Shown: piece after piece, positions 7,753 to 10,314 of the stretch
Numbering within the stretch: the stretch's first letter is position 1
Layout: every line of letters starts with the position of its first letter
Source of the DNA: an uncultured Prevotella sp.
Lineage (GTDB): Bacteria; Bacteroidota; Bacteroidia; Bacteroidales; Bacteroidaceae
DNA length: 10,314 nucleotides
NCBI GenBank assembly: GCA_934183135.1
Contig: CAKPRX010000079.1
Coordinates: forward strand, 1-10,314
Direction of reading: 5' to 3'
Program-made: the position numbers and the translations under genes
Notes under the pieces: generated by a model
Seen by the model: only the letters and a program-made list of their open reading frames with translations
The model's database searches: none
What the model was told of the DNA's origin: nothing

Positions 7753-8988
7753 TCAGCGGATTTTTTCACAGATAAGCACTACGTGGCCGCCGTCCGAAAG
7801 GGTTGTGCCAAAGATATATACGGGGCCGCCATCGCGCAGGCCGAGGCGGCGGCGCAGCTGATCGGCCGACAGGGGAAAATTGCGCACGGAGACATTGGCG
7901 CGGTCTATGCCGCCAAGGGCGCGGCGTAGCTGCTTGCGGTTGAGGGTGCTGACGGCCGACACGCGGAAACAGCGGCCCGAGCGAAAACAGCCGGGGGCGG
8001 TGCCCACGAGCAGGTGCGAGTTGGGGGCCACCATCTGCAGGCCATAGCGGTGGCAGAGGGGGCCAAAGCAACCGCCCTTCATCACCGAGGCAAAGGGTTC
8101 GTAGAGGTAGGTGCCGGGGGCAACGGCACCGGCAAGGATGACGGGTGTCTCGGCACCCTCGGCGGCGCTGAAGGTTTCGACCAGGGGCTCGGCGCTCCGC
8201 GACGAGAAGTCTACACAGCGCACCAGGGGGACGGCCTGGCCCTGAGGCTCCGGCGGGGCGGCGCCCTCTGTACATGGCTGGGCTGACAGCAGGAGCAGCA
8301 GCTCCTTGCACTCGTTGTCGACCGCCACGATGTGTACCTCGCGTACATCGCGGAGCTGGCGCACGGCCTCGTGCCAGTCGAGCATGGGCGACAGCTTGAT
8401 GAGCACCCTGTCGGCCTTGGCCAGCAACTCGTCGCACAGGGCCGTCACATCGGGACTGCAGTCGGCTATGGCGTAGGTGCGCGCGCCGCTCTGGCTACGC
8501 CGGGCCGGGTCTATGTAGATGAGCGACACGTGGCCCATGGTGTTCAGATAGTGGGTGGCATCGGCGCACACCACCTCTGCCGTGCGGTGCAGCACGCGCA
8601 GGTTGTGGCGCACGGTGTCGCACAGCTCGCTGTCGGCCTCTACGTAGGTGGCGTGGGCATAGGCCGCAGAGAGGGCCATGAAGTCTATGCCGAAACCGCC
8701 CGTGAGGTCTACCATAGCCTCATGGGTTCCGCCGGCGCTCACCACGGCCTTCCACGCGGCCGTCTGCTCGCTGGAGCACTGCTCCATAGACAGGTGCGCA
8801 GGGTACACTATGCCCTCGGTCATGGCCAGCGTGGGCAACTTCTTCATCGCCGTCTGGCGGCCGCGTATCTGGTTAAGGGCCCAGGGCATGTCTACCGTGC
8901 CCTGGCGGTCGCCCATAAGCGCCAGGGCCCGCACATCGTCCGAGGCGTGCTCGCGCACAAACCGTATAGTATCTTCGTTCTTCATCAT
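7753..8988 (-). CDS. SAM-dependent methyltransferase, PG_1098-like (THUMP-like domain)
   Basis: This is a class I Rossmann-fold methyltransferase of the Bacteroidetes type represented by Porphyromonas gingivalis PG_1098, likely acting on RNA, though the target is unproven. Numbered from the second Met of MMKNED (8985), a helical N-terminal region (1-90, with QIRGRQTAMKKLP) precedes the SAM-binding motif VDLTGGFGID (92-101). Acidic Glu116 (YVEAD) should bind the ribose. YIDPARR (about 157-163) resembles the catalytic DPP-like loop and is followed by IKLSPMLDW. A C-terminal ferredoxin/THUMP-like region ends in ANVSVRNFPLSADQLRRRLGLRDGG. The frame stays open upstream to 9120, but that extension reads through the TTTTACC repeat tract (FLLFYFFTFLLL) and is unlikely to be coding. 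ATGs at 8985, 8988, 8994 and 9009 are all possible starts. Confidence 0.88.
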   Translation of the reverse strand: MMKNEDTIRFVREHASDDVRALALMGDRQGTVDMPWALNQIRGRQTAMKKLPTLAMTEGIVYPAHLSMEQCSSEQTAAWKAVVSAGGTHEAMVDLTGGFGIDFMALSAAYAHATYVEADSELCDTVRHNLRVLHRTAEVVCADATHYLNTMGHVSLIYIDPARRSQSGARTYAIADCSPDVTALCDELLAKADRVLIKLSPMLDWHEAVRQLRDVREVHIVAVDNECKELLLLLSAQPCTEGAAPPEPQGQAVPLVRCVDFSSRSAEPLVETFSAAEGAETPVILAGAVAPGTYLYEPFASVMKGGCFGPLCHRYGLQMVAPNSHLLVGTAPGCFRSGRCFRVSAVSTLNRKQLRRALGGIDRANVSVRNFPLSADQLRRRLGLRDGGPVYIFGTTLSDGGHVVLICEKIR

Positions 8989-9048
8989 AGTCATTTCGTA
9001 GGGGCTCATCGCCCGTCTCCGCAGCGCAGGCAGGCACTCCCCCACTCT

Positions 9049-9085
9049 TAAAAGTAAAAAGGTAAAAAAGTAAAAGAGTAAAAAG
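9049..9085 (+). repeat. GTAAAA-type purine tract
   Basis: Tandem degenerate units of AGTAAAA / GGTAAAA run just upstream of the methyltransferase start. They are the same sequence type, in the same orientation, as the arm at 2770-2816, and inverted relative to the tracts at 9297-9437. Confidence 0.7.
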
Positions 9086-9296
9086 TCGTGGGTAGAGAGC
9101 CCTTCCGGAACCATGGGCATTATCGCCCCATCCGTGAAGACCGACCCTTACGCCTCCCGGAACCCTTTTTAGCGAGCTGGGAGCCGTCTTTAGAAACATA
9201 AGGGGCGTTCTTTCGACATGTGGAGGGTAATCTCTCCATTTTCCGTGAACGTTGCAAGAATATTCGCAATCACTTCGAGCACGCTGGAGATACCCT
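9086..9296. other. Spacer between inverted tracts; possible gene remnant
   Basis: This 211-bp piece is flanked by oppositely oriented TTTTACC tracts. One minus-strand frame from about 9290 to a TAA at about 9194 translates as a protein-like stretch (EGISSVLEVIANILATFTEN, then GEITLHMSKERPLCF). It has no proper start because the frame runs back into the tract. A + strand frame (from a GTG at 9220) also looks tolerable, so the coding sense is undecided. I do not recognise either product. Confidence 0.35.
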
Positions 9297-9437
9297 CGCA
9301 AGCAGCGCTTTTTACGCTTTTACTTTTTTACCATTTTACTTTTCTTCGCAGGAAGCGCTTTTTACCTTTTTTCTCTTTACCTTTCCACGCAGGGGAGCTT
9401 TTTACTCTTTTACCTTTTTACTTTTTTACCTTTCAAT
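9297..9437 (-). repeat. Three tandem CGCA..AGCGCTTTTTAC units with TTTTACC tracts
   Basis: On the + strand the block holds three units starting at 9297, 9347 and 9388. Each opens with CGCARG(n)AGCGCTTTTTAC or a close variant (third: CGCAGGGGAGCTTTTTAC) and continues as a variable run of CTTTTTACC-like words. Unit lengths are about 50, 41 and 50 bp. The AGCGCT core also ends the arm near 2816. It is downstream of the small-protein genes on the minus strand and could form a structured transcript end. Confidence 0.75.
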
Positions 9438-9463
9438 GGTCATATTTGAGCCATGATAGAGCG

Positions 9464-9682
9464 TCAGCATGGCAGCCCTCCTCCATAACGGCGACACACG
9501 GAAGCAAGGTCTTTTACAGCATCGTCAAGAGAGAGTTGATGCTCAGCCTCGTAGTTGTCAACGAGGAAGTCAATACCCTTGTGGCGTCTAAGGTAAGCAT
9601 AAGCCTGCTTGTCCGAGAGATGGTAATGACGGGCAAACCTGCCAATACAATAAAGAATATAAGTTATCTTGTACGCTTCCAT
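9464..9682 (-). CDS. DUF3791-like small protein
   Basis: This 72-residue all-helical protein has the pattern of DUF3791: a first helix (YKITYILYCIGRFARHYHLS), then KQAYAYLRRHKGIDFLVDNYE and a final helix (LSLDDAVKDLASV). Members are typically about 70 residues and in many Bacteroidales and Firmicutes lie beside DUF3990 or other small genes, a context often read as toxin-antitoxin-like. No biochemical role is established to my knowledge. It follows the upstream ORF by 4 bp, so the two are probably cotranscribed. No DUF3990 gene is visible here. Confidence 0.75.
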   Translation of the reverse strand: MEAYKITYILYCIGRFARHYHLSDKQAYAYLRRHKGIDFLVDNYEAEHQLSLDDAVKDLASVCRRYGGGLPC

Positions 9683-9686
9683 AACT

Positions 9687-9926
9687 TTAACTTATTCGTC
9701 CGTATTTCAGTTCGGTCTTCAGCAACTCGTAGTTATAGGCTGCACTCTGATAATAGAGACCTGTGTCCATATCGAGCAGCTTAGAGTACCAGTCAGAGTT
9801 GTACACGCCATCAAGGGCTGCCGTAAGTGTAAGGCCATAGTCGGCCATCAGCCAGACTACAATGTCCTTGATACGGCAGTTTATCATAAACTGTATCTGC
9901 CCCTGTGCCAGTTGTGTATTAGCCAT
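9687..9926 (-). CDS. Small conserved-type protein paired with the DUF3791-like gene
   Basis: This 79-residue protein has a predicted helix (IKDIVVWLMADYGLTLTAAL), then a segment (VYNSDWYSKLLDMDTGLYYQ) and a last helix (SAAYNYELLKTEL). The YNS-x-x-Y-x-x-L and ETGLYYQS-like pattern is familiar from small Bacteroidales proteins encoded next to DUF3791 genes, but I cannot name a family with certainty. The ATG at 9926 is preceded by a TA repeat rather than a ribosome-binding site. The 4-bp gap to the next gene argues for an operon and a joint function, possibly a two-protein complex. Confidence 0.7.
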   Translation of the reverse strand: MANTQLAQGQIQFMINCRIKDIVVWLMADYGLTLTAALDGVYNSDWYSKLLDMDTGLYYQSAAYNYELLKTELKYGRIS

Positions 9927-10132
9927 ATATATATGTATGTGTAGAGCAAGGATTTACTATCAGAGACATCGTGGCTGAAACTACCCGGCAGGCATATCAG
10001 GCCCCAATAGTCATCACGGGCCACACGCCACAGCCCGCGCATGAGCAGACGGCCCTTGTAGCGGCTCAGGCAATACCGCCCGCTATCACGGCGACCCGTC
10101 TGCCCGATTATCTCCGTTGGTCGCAAATCCAC
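9884..10132 (-). CDS. Possible small ORF leading the DUF3791 cassette
   Basis: This 82-codon frame starts at GTG 10132, about 20 nt after a good promoter. Its first two thirds show the G/C-ending codons of real genes (for example YCLSRYKGRLLMRGLWRVAR, then DDYWGLICLPGSF), and it is the only frame of this strand open across the segment. Its last third is AT-rich and overlaps the next gene by 43 bp out of frame, across an ACATACATATATAT stretch. The original stop may have been changed there by a small indel, or the frame may be a remnant. I do not recognise the product. Confidence 0.4.
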   Translation of the reverse strand: MDLRPTEIIGQTGRRDSGRYCLSRYKGRLLMRGLWRVARDDYWGLICLPGSFSHDVSDSKSLLYTYIYIWLIHNWHRGRYSL

Positions 10133-10153
10133 TGCTTCTATCTGTTAATGTCG

Positions 10154-10185
10154 CAAAGTTAATTTTTATTTAGCAATAAAACAAG
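10154..10185 (-). promoter_or_regulatory. Bacteroidetes-type promoter of the small-protein cassette
   Basis: On the minus strand CTTG (10182-10185), 20 bp of AT-rich spacer and TAACTTTG (10154-10161) match TTTG-N19-21-TAnnTTTG with a single mismatch in the -33 box. Transcription would start near 10147 and run into the ORFs at 10132, 9926 and 9682. Confidence 0.65.
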
Positions 10186-10264
10186 CAATTTCCACACTTT
10201 TATTGAGATACAGCCACGTGGGAGCCATCACCCCAAACCTGACTTCATCACTTTTCTGCGCCAT
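10166..10264 (-). CDS. Possible 3' end or remnant of an unrecognised gene
   Basis: A minus-strand frame ending at TAA 10166 reads MAQKSDEVRFGVMAPTWLYL followed by NKSVEIACFIAK. The frame is open upstream to a stop near 10300 (further residues SLIFNPRYV, no ATG). The translation is protein-like, but at 32 to 43 residues it is too short to name. It may be a small gene or the tail of a decayed one. The promoter of the next cassette starts inside its end. Confidence 0.3.
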   Translation of the reverse strand: MAQKSDEVRFGVMAPTWLYLNKSVEIACFIAK

Positions 10265-10314
10265 CACATAGCGCGGATTGAAAATCAATGAGTTATGTCA
10301 AAAAAGTGGGTGGT

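Noticed and set aside
9297..9437. CRISPR array
   Set aside because: The three units differ in length, only a short boundary word is shared, and the rest is low-complexity TTTTACC sequence rather than unique spacers.
9220..9784. Membrane-protein-like + strand frames rich in F, L, T and Y
   Set aside because: The hydrophobic stretches are translations of the TTTTACC repeat and continue antisense through the small-protein genes.
10295..10314. Possible start of a + strand gene (MSKKWVV)
   Set aside because: Only six full codons are visible before the window ends; a second ATG in another frame (10289) is equally possible.

Overview
The window looks like chromosomal DNA of a Bacteroidales bacterium, most likely in or near the Prevotellaceae. 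Three things suggest this. Coding regions are fairly GC-rich, with G/C-ending codons, next to AT-rich spacers. Promoter-like sites match the Bacteroidetes TAnnTTTG (-7) consensus, and there are no Shine-Dalgarno-like sequences. The proteins are typical of the group: a membrane-anchored AraC regulator, a PG_1098-type methyltransferase and DUF3791-like small proteins. Assignments rest on reading motifs by eye; no database search was possible.

Layout. Positions 1-577 hold the 3' third of a GH13 alpha-glucosidase/alpha-amylase gene on the + strand. It is joined near 77 to an unrelated AT-rich segment and ends at a strong terminator (603-637). Converging on it is a minus-strand gene (615-1736) for a transmembrane AraC-type regulator. 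Next comes a 1.2 kb spacer (1737-2956) with no convincing gene but many structures: three ARG-box-like palindromes, an 18-bp hairpin, a second long imperfect hairpin, and a large inverted pair of purine/pyrimidine tracts.

Positions 2957-7690 form a minus-strand operon read as GNAT-like acetyltransferase -> ParE (topoisomerase IV subunit B) -> S41 C-terminal processing peptidase. The first two genes overlap by ATGA. Just upstream on the same strand is a SAM-dependent methyltransferase (7753-8988). A second locus of TTTTACC-type tracts (9049-9437) again has arms in inverted orientation. Last comes a minus-strand run of small ORFs (9464-10132) behind a good Bacteroidetes promoter (10154-10185). 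Two of these resemble the DUF3791-type small proteins common in Bacteroidales accessory regions.

The housekeeping block (ParE, S41 peptidase, methyltransferase) is conventional. The features most worth a second look are the small-protein cassette, the dispersed TTTTACC/AGCGCT repeat family, the orphan ARG-box-like palindromes, and the breakpoint in the GH13 gene.
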